Positions 1-11,278 of a stretch of DNA of 64,000 bases are shown here, piece after piece (positions within the stretch are counted from its first letter, which is position 1; each line of letters starts with the position of its first letter). Location: positions 60,001 through 124,000 of the forward strand of contig NW_026971689.1 in NCBI RefSeq assembly GCF_963678635.1, read 5' to 3'. The DNA comes from Symsagittifera roscoffensis (Eukaryota; Xenacoelomorpha; Acoela; Convolutidae). Below the pieces are notes generated by a model, which had not been told where the DNA came from, did no database searches, and saw only the letters and a program-made list of their open reading frames with translations. Made by a program: the position numbers and the translations under genes.

Positions 1-99
1 CTGGAAGGGAGAGGCAGAAGGCTGGCGAGTGAATCTACTCCGGTAGAGCAAGGCCATGATTTTGCCACTTCCACAGGGACATTGGATCGAGAAGAGATG

Positions 100-3068
100 T
101 CTGAACTGTCCGAAATTTCAACTGAAATAGTGGCAACTAGAAGAAGATCTCCAATATACAACACCATGATGGCAGGTGGGACTGAGAAACAAACAACGTC
201 CTCATCGTCTCAGAAAGAATGAGGCACACCCATGGAAACATATTTCCATTCACCAAGGGAGTGGGCACAGGAAATGAAGATGAATCCCAGGAGGAGGAGG
301 AGGAGGAGGACAAGAAGAGCAAGTGGACTTTGGGTCTCAAGTCAGCCTCAATAGTTCGACCCAGGATAATGAGGCATACGTCGAAAGAGAGACTGGAACC
401 ATGGACAAACTTGGTGTGGTGCGAACGATAAACAAAGAGGTAAACAAACCGGGCCAGTCGCGAGGCTTTGCGATTATGACAAATTCAGAGCCGCAAACTG
501 GGGAGAGTATAAACAAAGGGCTAGGCAACGCATTGGCGGATCCTGAAGTGGATAATGAAAAGACGTCGAGGCAGAGAGTCAAGGCCCGAATCTCGATCAG
601 CACGAAGCTACCTGGGACCGACAGGGTTACACCGCCACTAGTGACGCCACTCGTGGATAACGGGGCAGCACTAGAAGAAGCCTTGAACAACATAGTGGGC
701 AGTATAGGAGAACAAAATGAACAGATGTTCATAAGAATGAGTGAACTAGAAAGAGCAGTTCAGATTGAAAGAGAAAGTATGCGGGAAGAAATAAACCGCA
801 ATAGACAAGAAGTTGGTAGGGGCGAAAAACGCTTGAAAGAAAGAACAGACGAGCACATAGCGAAGAACTTGTCGCGAATGACAAGGGAAGCGGAACAGAG
901 AGAGTTACGCTTAAGAGACGACATGGAGAAGTTAAGAATTCAGCAAGAGCAGTCTCTTGGGACTCTTGACACAAAGATAGACGCGATGATGGAGAGGCGA
1001 ACTCAGGCTATCATGGATAGGTTGAACGGGCTACTAGGCAGCAAGAGTGGACAAAAAGAAGAGGAACCGAACTCGGGAGGTCCCAGCAGGGAACCGAAGG
1101 TGAACTTCAATGACCATCAAAGGAGGAGGACATATGGATCCACTAGAGGTAGGGGCAGTTCATCAGGCTATGCCACAAGGAATAAGAGAACATGGGGCCC
1201 GAACAGTAGAGCAAGTTCAACGGGGAACAGACAGACCTCAAACGAACGACCAACGCAAGGCACACATGCGACTGGGAGAAGTGGTTCCGGTAACAGGAGA
1301 TATGCGAGCCCAGGGAGGAGTCATGTGGGCCAAGGGGGAAACACTCACGGCGATTTGGATTACAGGGATGCAGAGAATACAGAGCCTCTGACAAGGTTTG
1401 AGGACACTCAGGCGGGGCACTCAAGGGATGCTACGGCAATGGCCACAAACTTTGAACCCCTAAACAGGTCTTTGGAGACATTCCTTACAAGGTTATCCAG
1501 AACCAATGAACCCAGTGAGAAGTCCAGAAGAGTCTTTAAGAAACTAAGATGCTATAAAGACGAATCTGATGGCTGTATTGGTACCTGGATAGAGGTAATG
1601 AAACTGCACTTCGAGGAAGAGGACTTGTCGGAAAGACAAGAATGCAGTGCGCTCACCAGCATCTTGGAAGGGACAGCCCTGAACTGTGTAATGGCCAAGA
1701 AGCAATATCAGCGTGACACAGCCGAGAAATTTTTCTAAATTTTGTTAAACCGTTTTGAATCAGGGGTGCAGGGGCACCAGGCGATGATGCGCTTCGCGAA
1801 ACGGAGGCAACGAGATGATGAAACGATAGACGACTTGGAAATGCTGAGAAGACGCAGCCAACTGGATGAGTCAAACCGAAGGATGAAACTGGCAGTAGCC
1901 TCAAGATTCATCGATGGTGTGAAGAATGATGAACTTCGGACAATGCTGGCAACGCATAACACACCACTATCAACCAATGCGCCAACACCAGATGAGTTGA
2001 AGCTCAAGTCAAATAAATATCTTTTATTGAAACCTTCTTCGAGATTTGGTTATTATAAGAACAGTTATGGCAATTTTAACAATGGGCCAGCAAACCAAAG
2101 GAAACACGAGGAATGATATGGACAAGAGACGCTCTTGTGCCAATTCCAGTTCAACAGACCATCATGTGTCGGCATGCCCAACTTACAAACAAGGCATGAA
2201 AGCAATAGGCTTTAGCATCGAGGACAAAGATGCGTCAGAATTGGACCATGAGGATTTCATGAGAGGAGTAATTGCAAAATTCGGCCCGAGGTGTTTCTTT
2301 AGCAACTTGGAAGGTCATTTTAAATCAGATTGTCAGCAATTCTGGGCTGCAGTGGCAGACATCAAGCATCCAAGGCATGAAGAAGCTTTATCAGGAGTGA
2401 AAGCCAGCAAAGCTCGCCTGTTGAGTGAAGCGGAGGCACGCAGAAAAGACAAACCCCAAGAGCTGGCGACGAAGAAAAAGCAAGCGGTAACTGAAGAGAC
2501 ACGTGAACCGGAACCAGTGACTGCGGCCGACAACTTCAAGATTGATTATATGGCAGCCGCGAGGGATGCTCTAAATAAAGTGCAGCAGGAAATGGTGACG
2601 AAAGAGACCGAACAAAAAGTGAAACTCGAACTGGAGAATGAGAAACTACAGGGGCAACTGATTACCTTCGAAGCAACGGATGTCGAGGAGACTAAAGCAC
2701 CAAGCAGTTTGAGCATGAAACTTAATGTGATCTCCGGTCAGAGGTTCGGCATGGTGCCACAAGGAAGCAAGATACATTCGATAACTTCAGTGGCTGGACA
2801 CCAGGTAATCAGAAATCTGAGTGAACCATCCGAGTTCACTTCGATGCGTTTGGACACATATGCAGATTATCTGAGGCAGGTGGAGCCACGCACTGAGTCG
2901 AGAGCTGTGCGAGCACTACTAACAACGGGTGGCCCTCGCACTAAGAAACTTCATGGACGCTACCTGGAGGTCTACTGGCCGTATCAAGTGATGGTGAACG
3001 TGGATGGGATCAGTATCTACACTAGGACTTATGTAACAACAGACAGTGACCAGATAGGGCAGATCTAA
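100..3068 (+). pseudogene. GE1 gag (capsid precursor), broken
   Basis: Gag forms the particle shell. The frame at 323-1738 has a Glu/Lys/Arg-rich coiled-coil stretch (about 720-1030), a Gly/Arg/Ser-rich linker (1090-1400), then the retrotransposon capsid core beginning near RVFKKL at 1530. A TAA at 1736-1738 replaces a Glu codon present in GE2; the same frame resumes at 1742. A further shift leads into 2046-3068. The first Cys/His motif starts near 2133. The second zinc knuckle (2291-2332) reads C-F-F-S...H...C, so its second Cys is Ser; GE2 keeps CX2CX4HX4C. Short frames at 100-226 and 219-431 look like pieces of the gag amino end. The true start is not certain. Confidence 0.85.
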
Positions 3069-3430
3069 TTGGGTGAGGATGAACTCAAAGTCCACAGGAT
3101 AGGCCACGACGCCATGATGGAACAAGATGCAGTACACTTTGGGTATGAAGCAGATGTGACCGCACATCTGCTCGACACCAACGGAAAGAAAATCGGAGTC
3201 ACATGGCTTCTGGACACAGGAGCAATTTACATAGCCGGAAGAACACCAATAACGGTTCTCCACATGGGAGGACGGGATCTTTGGACGCCGACCAATTCAT
3301 CTTGGGCAGAGATTTCGTCAGGAATTTTGACGTGATGATTGACTTGAACAACGGTCTGATACGGATTAGAAACCCGGACCGGAAGTAAGTTAAGAGACCA
3401 ATTAATAGGATAATAACAGACGAAAACAAG
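3069..3430 (+). pseudogene. GE1 retropepsin (aspartic protease), internally deleted
   Basis: The protease cleaves the polyprotein. The active-site motif LLDTGA lies at 3207-3224. Compared with GE2, about 30 residues after DTGA are missing, so the frame jumps to the GRTPI segment. A later piece (DQFILGRDFVRNFDV, about 3290-3340) matches the carboxyl half of the domain but in another frame (3203-3388). A TAA near 3066-3068 separates this block from gag. Not functional as read. Confidence 0.8.
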
Positions 3431-5463
3431 GTGCCAATTTTTTTAGATAGAAAAGTAAAACTACAGCCAGTACAAGCTGTGGTGGCAACTTTTAGAATGA
3501 GAAATTTGAATTCGTTAAGTGATAGTAAACAGGTTTGCTTAGTACCGAATCCAAATAGTCAGAGTTCAGTGATTTTAGGCCGGAGCTTCTCGGTAACGCG
3601 AAACGGACTGTGTGTCAGTGTGTTATTGAACACACTGCACACCATGATTTCAATCCAGCGTGGAAAGAAGCTAGGTTACGCTTTGCTGATGAGGACCGAC
3701 TATGAGGAGACACAAAACTTGAAGAAACATAAAGTGAAAGACTGTCCTTATCATGCCAATAAAGATAAAATTTTAAAGAGGATTAATGAATTAAAATCTA
3801 TTCATAAGTTGTTTTCAATGAAATTCGAAACGGACAACGGCTTATCGAGCTGCTCGAATTTTCCGGAACGCCCCTCGTCATACAAACAAGAATCTAACAA
3901 ACCGGTTTTGCCAGAGATAGAACAATTAAAAGGGAAAATAGGTGAGGGGGATTTCGAAAAAATTGCGGGAAGTTTTAAATCGGAACGCAAATGTATTTTC
4001 AAGACATAAAGCGGATATCGGTTGCTGTAACTTCGTCGAACACGAAATTGAACTAGAAGAAGGTGCCGTTCCGCACAGAGAAGGCGCGAGACGAATGACG
4101 CCACACACGTCGGAAGCGTGCCGAGCGGAAATTGAAATGTTGCTTGAATACGACATGATAGAACCCTCGAAATTGCCATGGGCTTGCGGGGTAGTAATGG
4201 CAAAAAAGGGGGCAGCTTAGGTTTTGTTGCGACTTTTGTTACTTGAACGCGGTAACGATAAAAGATGCGTACCCGATACCGGGAATAGACGAGAGCCTCT
4301 CTAAGCTTGGTGATGCCAAGTTCTTCACCACATTCGACTTGGGTTCTGCCTTCTGGCAGGTCTCTCTGCGGAAGAAGGACAGAGAGAAAACCGGATACGC
4401 GTGCGAAATAGGGTTGTACCAGTGGAAGAGGATGCCCTTCGGCTTGTGCAACGCAACGGCCACTTTTCAAAGACTGATGTCTCAGGCTTTGACCAGAGTG
4501 ACAAAGAAAAACGGGAACCTTGTGATGTGGTACGTGGACGACGTGGTCATAGCGACACCAACACTGGAAGACCATATTGATTGGCTCGATGAGGTCTTTG
4601 GATGCATGAAAAGAGCAGGCTTGAAGTGCAAACCATCGAAATGTGAAATCCTTAGGGATTCAATCAAGTACCTAGGAAGAATGGTGGACAGGCATGGTGT
4701 GAGGCCGAACCCGGAAGCAGTAGAAGCAGTGTTGACATGGAAGGCTCCGAGAGCGGACACACAGCTCCTGAGCTTCCTAGGGTTTGCCAACTACTACCGG
4801 GAGTTCATGAAAGGACATGCGGACAAGGTGTATCTGATGCAGAAGCTGATGCACAACAAAGGGAAAAAGTTCGAATGGAACGATGAAGCACAAGCTGCCT
4901 TGGAGAACATAAAGCGGGAACTGTGCGAAGCGCAAGTGCTAGGCATGCCTACAGAAAAGGGCATGTATGTTCTTGACACAGACGCATCGGTAGTAGCCAT
5001 CTCAGGATTATTGCATCAGGAGCAAGAATGGAATGGAAGAACGGTTCTCCGTCCCATTGCATACGGCAGCAAGGTCTTGAGTGACACTGAGATGAAATAT
5101 GGCGCACCAAAAGCAGAAATGTTTGCAGTAGTCACATTTGTGAAAAAATACCGCGCATACTTGGGGAGCGCTCCCTTTAAGTTACGCGTAGACAACAGAG
5201 CGTTATCCTGGTTGAAGACCTACTCGATGGATCAGAGTTATATTGGTAGGTGGCTAGGAAAATTGGATGGTTACCATATAATAAACGAACACAGCATTCG
5301 TGATAAACGCCAGAATGCTGACAGCCTCAGCAAGATAACTGAATTCTATGAAAGATTGGAGCAGAAACAAGCCAATCAGGCAGAGGTAAAGGAAGGATTT
5401 TCGTTTCTGGACAAAGAAGCTTATGAAGCGCTTCCCTTAACATCCAGTTCCAGGGCATCCTGA
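3431..5463 (+). pseudogene. GE1 reverse transcriptase and RNase H, frameshifted
   Basis: RT copies element RNA to DNA and RNase H removes the RNA strand. 3431-4009 is the linker upstream of RT, 3942-4220 carries the RT amino end (MIEPS...PWACGVVMAKK), and 4243-5463 is a 406-residue open frame with the rest. YVDDV at about 4531 holds the two catalytic Asp. MPFGLCNATATF and SFLGFANYYREF are typical gypsy RT and thumb motifs. RNase H shows VLDTDAS near 4970, KAEMFAV and LRVDNRALSWL. Frameshifts lie near 3960-4010 and near 4205. The frame ends at 5463, before integrase, where GE2 reads on. Confidence 0.9.
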
Positions 5464-6730
5464 GTTACCTGCCTAGAGAAAGCAGCCGAGATAAAGATCC
5501 TATCCAAGGAGGACCCGGTCCCCTTTGATCTGTTGCTGCGCTCAAACGTGGTCAGCAAGAACTCTCTCGCATGAACATAAACAGCCTCTCATTATTGGAT
5601 AAAACGGCGCAGGTCACACCGCAAGTGATGCGGATGCTGGGTGGATTGTTAGAAAGAGAAGTGACCAGAGATGACCCCGAGTGAACAGCAGCAGTGGCTT
5701 CACTAACAATCAGGGAGAAGGTGAAGATCATGCCGTCCAGACGACAACACGAAGAGAACGAGAGAGAGGGGTTGTAGGACAATAGTTCAGCAACTAGTAT
5801 CCTCAATACCACCCGAGGTTTTAACCAGTACTTCTTACGGACGGAAAGAATCGGGAAGCAGTACGCGCAGGAAAACCGTTACCTTTGTGGACCAGGATAA
5901 AGAATGTGAGAAGATAGAACAAAACCTGCTGCAAGATATTTTGTCCGGGGAGACGAACAATGAGAAGAGCCAGCGAGTACAAGATCAACGCCCGGGACAA
6001 GAAAGTTTGTCCGGGGAGTCTGAGATAGATGAAAAAATCCTGATGAGAAACAGGACCTGGGGAACAAGGTTTTGTCCGGGGAGTTCAGATGGATGCGAAC
6101 AAGGCACAGACTTGATCTGGAGGAGCGTGCAGACTCCATCACAACCTCTTCAACAGATGAAAATTCCGGTAACTCAGGAGTTGACACCTATTCAGACAGG
6201 AACTCGATCTCGGGATCAGAACTGTCCGAATTAGCGATATGCATGGCAGACAGTGATTATAATCAGGTGTTGGTCATGATAGATCTTTTTACGAAGTATG
6301 CAGTGGAAACTCGTGCAAGGGATCTGGACAGAGAGGTGTACCAGGATCCTGACAGTGATCGCTACCTTATACCAAGCGAAAGAGTCTTTGACAACGCAGA
6401 GGATTGATCATTTTACGAAGTATGCAGAGGAAACTCGTGCAAGGGATCTGGACAGAGAGGTGTACCAGGATCCTGACAGTGATCGCTACCTTATACCAAG
6501 CGAAAGGGTCTTTGAAAACGCGGCGGATGATTTGGAGACAATAGCGGTATCGAAACGTTCGATAAGTCTTTTGCCACAAAAAGAGGTAGTCAGGACTGAT
6601 CTTCAGCCGTTCAAGCAAGAAACACAGCCGCTGGCCCAATGAGCTGAATAGTAAGATGAGGGTCATGAAGACGTACTTGAGGTCGAGATAGAGACTCTCG
6701 AATCTTCTAAGCGCGCAGAGAAATGATCGC
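5464..6730 (+). other. GE1 rearranged stretch between RNase H and integrase
   Basis: 5480-5573 still resembles the GE2 linker (a LLRSNVV piece against MLRSKIV in GE2). The rest is out of frame and rearranged. It carries the 12-mer TTGTCCGGGGAG three times, near 5941, 6007 and 6072. A 60-bp stretch at 6246-6305 repeats, with changes, the integrase core-coding stretch at 7186-7245 (NQVLVMID). The two 124-bp units follow. Short frames at 5887-6234, 6072-6407 and 6298-6642 cross these repeats and are not taken as genes. Confidence 0.6.
6285..6532 (+). repeat. 124-bp tandem duplication in GE1
   Basis: The stretch starting ttttacgaagtatgcag at about 6287 recurs at about 6411, giving two nearly identical copies with period 124 (acgaagtatg at 6291 and 6415). 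Both copies encode the same short peptide in different frames. The first edge falls inside the integrase-like segment noted in the preceding entry. Confidence 0.85.
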
Positions 6731-8351
6731 ATGACAAGCAACCTGAAAAGGTGGATCGAGAATGGTTCTCCGGATAAAGGGGACCTCGAGGAACACAGTT
6801 ATCGTATCCTGAGACAGTACTTCATGCAGAAGGAAGGGAGGTTATATTTGAACAAGGACGGGGTTGTGGCTTGCAAAAGAAGAGAAGAAGACAGAGTCCT
6901 ATACAAGTATAATGCAATAGTGCTGCCGCAACTCTATCAGACAGAACTACTATTCAGGTCGCATGATCAGATGGGCCATCAGGGGATCGACAAAGTATAT
7001 CAGAGGATCCTGAAGCGCTTCGAGTGGCCTGGAATTAAAAAGGCATGCGAGAAGTGGGTAACAGCATGTCTGTCATGCCAACAGGTCAAGGATCCAAGGA
7101 AGTTGCGATTTCCTTTACAATCGACCGAGTCGTCTGAGTTCAACGAGGTAGTGCAGATAGATCACCTAAAGACATGCATGACAGACAGTGGCTCTAATCA
7201 GGTATTGGTCATGATAGATCATTTCACGAAGTAGGCAGAGGCCGTGCCCTTCATAACTGCCTCGGCGGAAGAGACATGCGACCACCTGATCAATACGTGG
7301 ATATCAAGACATGGTTGTCCGATGACGTTTCAATCGGATAATGGAACAGCTTTCGTAGGAGAGCTTACGAAAGAGCTTATGAGAGGCTCACTCCACGACA
7401 TACCACCCTCAGACGAACGGCTTAGTGGAAAGACAGCAAATGACGTTAGTGTCGATGCTGAGAGTATATTGTTCCAGGTACATGACCGATTGGGACAGAT
7501 ACCTTCCACAGGTGATGGGAGCCTATAACAGCACGCAACATTCCACCACTGGAGTTAGTCCTTACATGATGCTAACTGGACACGAAAAGTCTTTACCCTT
7601 AAACTTTTTCTACCCGGAGTATGAGGGAAAGAAAACGTCTCCACAGGTCTACGTGAGGGATGTGATCAGACGTCAAAAGGAGTTGAACGATTTATGTAGA
7701 CGAAATACTCAGCAAGCACAGGCGAGGCTGAGGAAAAAATTCGACAAGAAAGCAGCTGGTGCAAAAGCTTACAAGGTGGGAGATTACGTATGGGTATTTC
7801 AGAATGTTATACCACCGAAAGGAACGAAAAAGTTCCTAAAAAAGTGGAGGAGACCCTTCATGATTACGGAAGTGCATCAGGAGGGATGCTTTTACAGACT
7901 GAGTACTGGCCGAGCCGCTCATTACGAAAACATTAAGCCACACAATCTATCGACTGAAGACTGGTGTTTACCTGTAGACATGGAAGAAGGGGATTATCGA
8001 ATGATGGATCCTGCTTGTGAGGTCAACGAGAAGGGTTTAATGGAGAAGAACGATGGAAACGAAGTTGTGGAGGAAGGAACGAATACACCGCTGGACCTGG
8101 ATCCAAACGAGGTGATCGAAGAGGACGGTGAAACCTTACCCTACGCAGAGGAGCATTGGCAGGATCCCGAACAGATGGAGGTTCCCAAGAATTTGGAACC
8201 GGATCTTCCGTTCACGATGCAGACTCGTCAGACTGACGGGACAAGACCAAGAAAGAAGTATAACCCTTACAGTGACGACTTTGTATTGGATAGGATAGAT
8301 CTGAATAAGGTAGTGGAAGTAGTGGGTCTAGAAGAAATAACTGTGTCATAA
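6731..8351 (+). pseudogene. GE1 integrase with zinc-binding and DDE domains, broken
   Basis: Integrase inserts the cDNA into the genome. 6731-7234 has the HHCC zinc-binding domain (HDQMGH...CLSCQQVK) and the first catalytic Asp in VQIDH (about 7154-7168). A TAG at 7232-7234 interrupts FTK/AEAV; the frame resumes at 7235 and carries the second Asp (FQSDNG, about 7330). A small deletion near 7388 shifts the frame. From 7425 the third acidic residue (VERQ) and the long carboxyl region run to TAA at 8349-8351. The frame stays open beyond that stop into the macro-like region, so the ancestral protein continued there. GE1 keeps the zinc domain and first Asp that GE2 has lost. Confidence 0.9.
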
Positions 8352-9292
8352 GACATCGACTTAGTCGATGATCACGACGATGAGTCGGTCGACGACCGGT
8401 CGAAACCCGAGGTAGAATTTGACGACGAGCAACAGCAGTCATATGAACAAGACTTGACGAACCTGCGTGTCTTAGAATGGCTGAACGAAATGACGTCGGA
8501 CCCAGAGGAGACCAGTGTCACAATTCAAGAAGTAGATCGTGAAAGCATAAAATACATGAAGACCGAACGAGATGATCCTTCCTGGGTTGGCCAGGAAAGG
8601 CGACTGCTCATTACGGCTTCCAATCTCGGTTTGATACCCGTAATGCGATCGACGGGAACGTCGATGGATTGTTTTGTCCGAGGAGTGGGGTTGGTTATTA
8701 CCCACAATGAAAACTTGATAAAAAAATTGAGAATAGCAAGAGAGACAGGAGACTTAGATGCAGAAACAGGCGAAGAACCTAAGAAACCTGACATAGGGAG
8801 GGTAGTTGAGTCATATTTTAACTTACCAAATGAATATTCAAAGAACATAATACTAACAGACAGTGATTTTATACTCACAAATAGAACATATGCGATAGCA
8901 ATCACAGCAGACATGAGTTTTAGGACAGCGTTAGCGGCAGATTTTAAGAGAGAATATAAAAACATAGAGTTCCTATGGCAACAAAGACCAGGCGTAGGGG
9001 GCGTAGCGGCCTTACCTCTGGCGGCGTCACATATACCTGGGAAATACCTATGCTTCTTGGTAACGAGGGCGACGGAGAAGCAGCACGTGGACCCAGAGAA
9101 CCTGGTCTCGTCCTTGACGAGATTAAGGGACTTCTCGTGGAAATGGACGTGAAGGAGCTTTCGCTTCCAGCGTACGACCCGAACAGAGGACGACTGCACC
9201 CTCGAGAACTGTACGCGCTGGTCCAAGTGATATTCTCTGATACTAATATACAAGTATATTTACATAAGAAATTTTACTTAAGTATAGGCTGA
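8352..9292 (+). pseudogene. GE1 macro-like domain at the end of pol
   Basis: This frame is in phase with integrase after one TAA. It opens with an acidic linker (8352-8640), then a domain of about 170 residues: SDFILTN, AIAITADMSF, PGVGGVAALPL, KYLCFLVTR, a helix with LTRLRDF, and further on YDPNRGRL and VYLHKKFYLSI. The order of buried strands, the Gly-rich loop and the helix fit the Poa1p-like branch of macrodomains, which bind ADP-ribose or remove its phosphate. That assignment is by motif pattern only. A frameshift near 9120-9150 splits the domain (8454-9152 and 8975-9292). GE2 has an intact counterpart. Why a retroelement carries it is unknown. Confidence 0.7.
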
Positions 9293-9629
9293 GTGAAGAG
9301 CGAGAGGGTGTTAGGCTAAAGACTAAGTTGTGTGTAATGTGTCATATGTATGTTATGTTATGTGTTATGTTATTAAGCTCTTGGGTAAGAAGGAGTTAGT
9401 GACCATGAACAACTGAATGACAATCTTAGGAATAGATCCAAAGTTTGGACTGTCCAATCTTAGGTTGGATTCCAAAATTTTTGGAGACCGATTGAAACTA
9501 ATTAATTTTAGGAAAATAATCTTTTTATCTGACTGTTTTCAAATGAATTTTAACGAGAACTGATTGATCGTTTAGTTAATCACTCGAGTCAAACATTTGA
9601 ATCAAACCGAATCGAACTTGAAGAACAGA
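9293..9629 (+). other. GE1 spacer between pol-macro and ORF1
   Basis: No open frame of note. It holds a TATGTTATGTTATG-type short repeat near 9345-9375 and AT-rich sequence. It corresponds in place to 20186-20702 of GE2. A second promoter, a splice acceptor or an internal ribosome entry for the downstream ORFs could sit here, but I see no defining motif. Confidence 0.5.
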
Positions 9630-9947
9630 ATGGATAATTTCAACTTGGATGAATTGATGGACCTGGAAGAGGCATATGTAGGACCGATGATAGATGCGAT
9701 CTATCGTCGGCTAATGGATCGAGACTTTGCTCTGGAGGACCCATAGATAGTCATGTTGCTGGCCGCCCTGATCAACATCTTGGGGCATGACAACCGTGGG
9801 GACCAACCCATGGAAGTCCTGTTGATGGCAGCATATGGAGAGAGGGGAGTACTAGACCGCCCGAACATGAGATTGATGAGATGGAGAAACGGGGCTCTCT
9901 CAGGGAGTGACTTGTCGAATGAGCCTGGATTGGGAAGCTCTAGGACT
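9630..9947 (+). pseudogene. GE1 ORF1 amino end, cut by the GE2 insertion
   Basis: The frame starts ATG at 9630 (MDNFNLDEL) and has an in-frame TAG at 9744-9746. It matches the start of GE2 ORF1 (GE2: LDELYRRLRDLD; GE1: IYRRLMDRDF; then NPGL against EPGL). It stops at the GE2 border. Using one copy of the ACT target duplication, the frame joins directly to the sequence at 31893, as expected for a gene split by insertion. Confidence 0.85.
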
Positions 9948-10849
9948 TGTAACATTCGTCTACTGCAGTCACACCTGAGGCTTAAGAAAAATAGGCCCTT
10001 TAACCATTGGCTCAAGAGTCAGGGACACTATCTCTTGTGTTTTTCTACCTCAAATAAGTCGGAGCCAATTCGGTTCGCTTGTGACATGAGACTACGACCC
10101 GTTACAGCTTAAGGCCACTACCAAAATATCCCCCCACTCTAGAAATAAGAACGTCCCCATACTGAGGTCTCAAAATACCCAAAATACATGAACGCCGTTA
10201 AAAACCGGGTCGGAACAATCCGTTAAGTTTTTTTTTATTAGACAGTGGAACTTTGATCCATTTCAGATGGATCAACCTAAAACTCGCCTTACCTCAACAT
10301 AACAATTATAAAACACACTTTTAAAATTGAATTTGTACTCACATAGTAGCACGCTCAAGAGTTGGGAAATAATCCAGTCGGTAATTAACTCAAGAATTAA
10401 ATAACGTAACTAAATGAGTTTAATCTTTTATAGTTTTAACGATGAGAACGAGTTTATACTCTAGACAATAGTTTTCTCGTGAACCATTGGGACACTTAAG
10501 CTGTCCACCTTTCCACCGAAGGTTCACTCAAGTCCAGTTCCAAATAACACTCCAGTCGCAATAATCCAATTCGTGGGAATGCTCTCGTGTCTGTTTCAGA
10601 TGGGACAGCTCTACTCTCGATTACTATAGTGGCGGAAATTGCGAATAGCAATTTCCTACTGCCTTTTCTTGCAACTTTTCCGCGATTGTGACTCAATTGT
10701 TCTGATTTTCTGATTTTGACTTTTAGTTATCGCGAGAAAATCGTGCATGACAGGCTCCATTCGAATTTTTGAAAAACTTAATTTCACCTCAAAATCAAGC
10801 ACTCCAGTGTTTCTCAAGGTCAAACTTCCAAATATGACCGACTGGCACA
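9948..10849 (-). repeat. GE2 3' LTR (left copy)
   Basis: On the plus strand it runs from TGTAACATTCG to GACCGACTGGCACA. On the coding strand it therefore starts TGTGCCAG and ends GTTACA. A polyadenylation-type AATAAA lies on the minus strand near 10235, next to an imperfect GATCCATCTGAAATGGATC hairpin. It differs from the right LTR at about a dozen places. The flanking ACT at 9945-9947 is the target duplication. Confidence 0.93.
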
Positions 10850-10862
10850 TACTCCCCGGACT
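10850..10862 (-). promoter_or_regulatory. GE2 polypurine tract
   Basis: The coding strand reads AGTCCGGGGAGTA directly before the LTR start TGTGCC. The same core, GTCCGGGGAGTA followed by TGTG, sits before the GE1 3' LTR at 40771-40785. The purine run GGGGAG beside the LTR is where plus-strand DNA synthesis is primed. Confidence 0.8.
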
Positions 10863-11278
10863 CAAGATCGATGTCCTCATCGCGTGCTGTCGTCTGCCAG
10901 TGAGTCCCAGAAAACCGAGTGTTGCTCAAGATACAGTGCCAGTGGTCATTTACAGAAGTTTGCAGCAGACTTAAGCTTATCTACACCCCAAAATTCACTG
11001 CCATATAAAATTTTCACTCTATCGCTAAACAGCAATCAAAATTTTCACACACCTGCACCCTTGAATTCTCGCTTTTCAAGCCAGTCATTTTAAAATTTCT
11101 TTTGTCCCGTTTAATCAGGAAATCGTCATGCAACATTTGGATTCATATAGTAATTATAACATATTAATAACAATACCCGGCTCATTAAAATATATTTTTC
11201 GTGAATCCAGATTCCATCCAGATTCACACTCAAGCCCCCCTTCCCTCTCAAGACTCAAGATTTCTTCGATCCACTCGC
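10863..11278 (-). other. GE2 3' untranslated stretch
   Basis: About 0.4 kb between the ORF6 stop and the PPT. No supported gene; overlapping short plus-strand frames have no family features. Several CTCAAG hexamers occur (about 10861, 10926, 11231, 11252). Confidence 0.6.

Larger units (their letters stand above)
1..9947 (+). mobile_element. Giant Ty3/gypsy element GE1, left part (gag-pol-macro and start of ORF1)
   Basis: The order gag, zinc knuckle, aspartic protease, RT (YVDD), RNase H, HHCC/DDE integrase is that of Ty3/gypsy (Metaviridae). The whole stretch aligns by eye, block by block, with the intact minus-strand polyprotein at 21299-28282. The 5' LTR lies left of the window, so gag begins truncated or close to its start. 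The element is interrupted at 9947 by GE2 and resumes at 31890. Stops and frameshifts in gag, protease, RT and integrase show it is dead. It is older than GE2, which sits inside it. Confidence 0.9.

Noticed and set aside
323-1738. Intact 471-codon gag gene
   Set aside because: Comparison with GE2 shows the TAA at 1736 is a nonsense change inside the capsid core, so it is a fragment.
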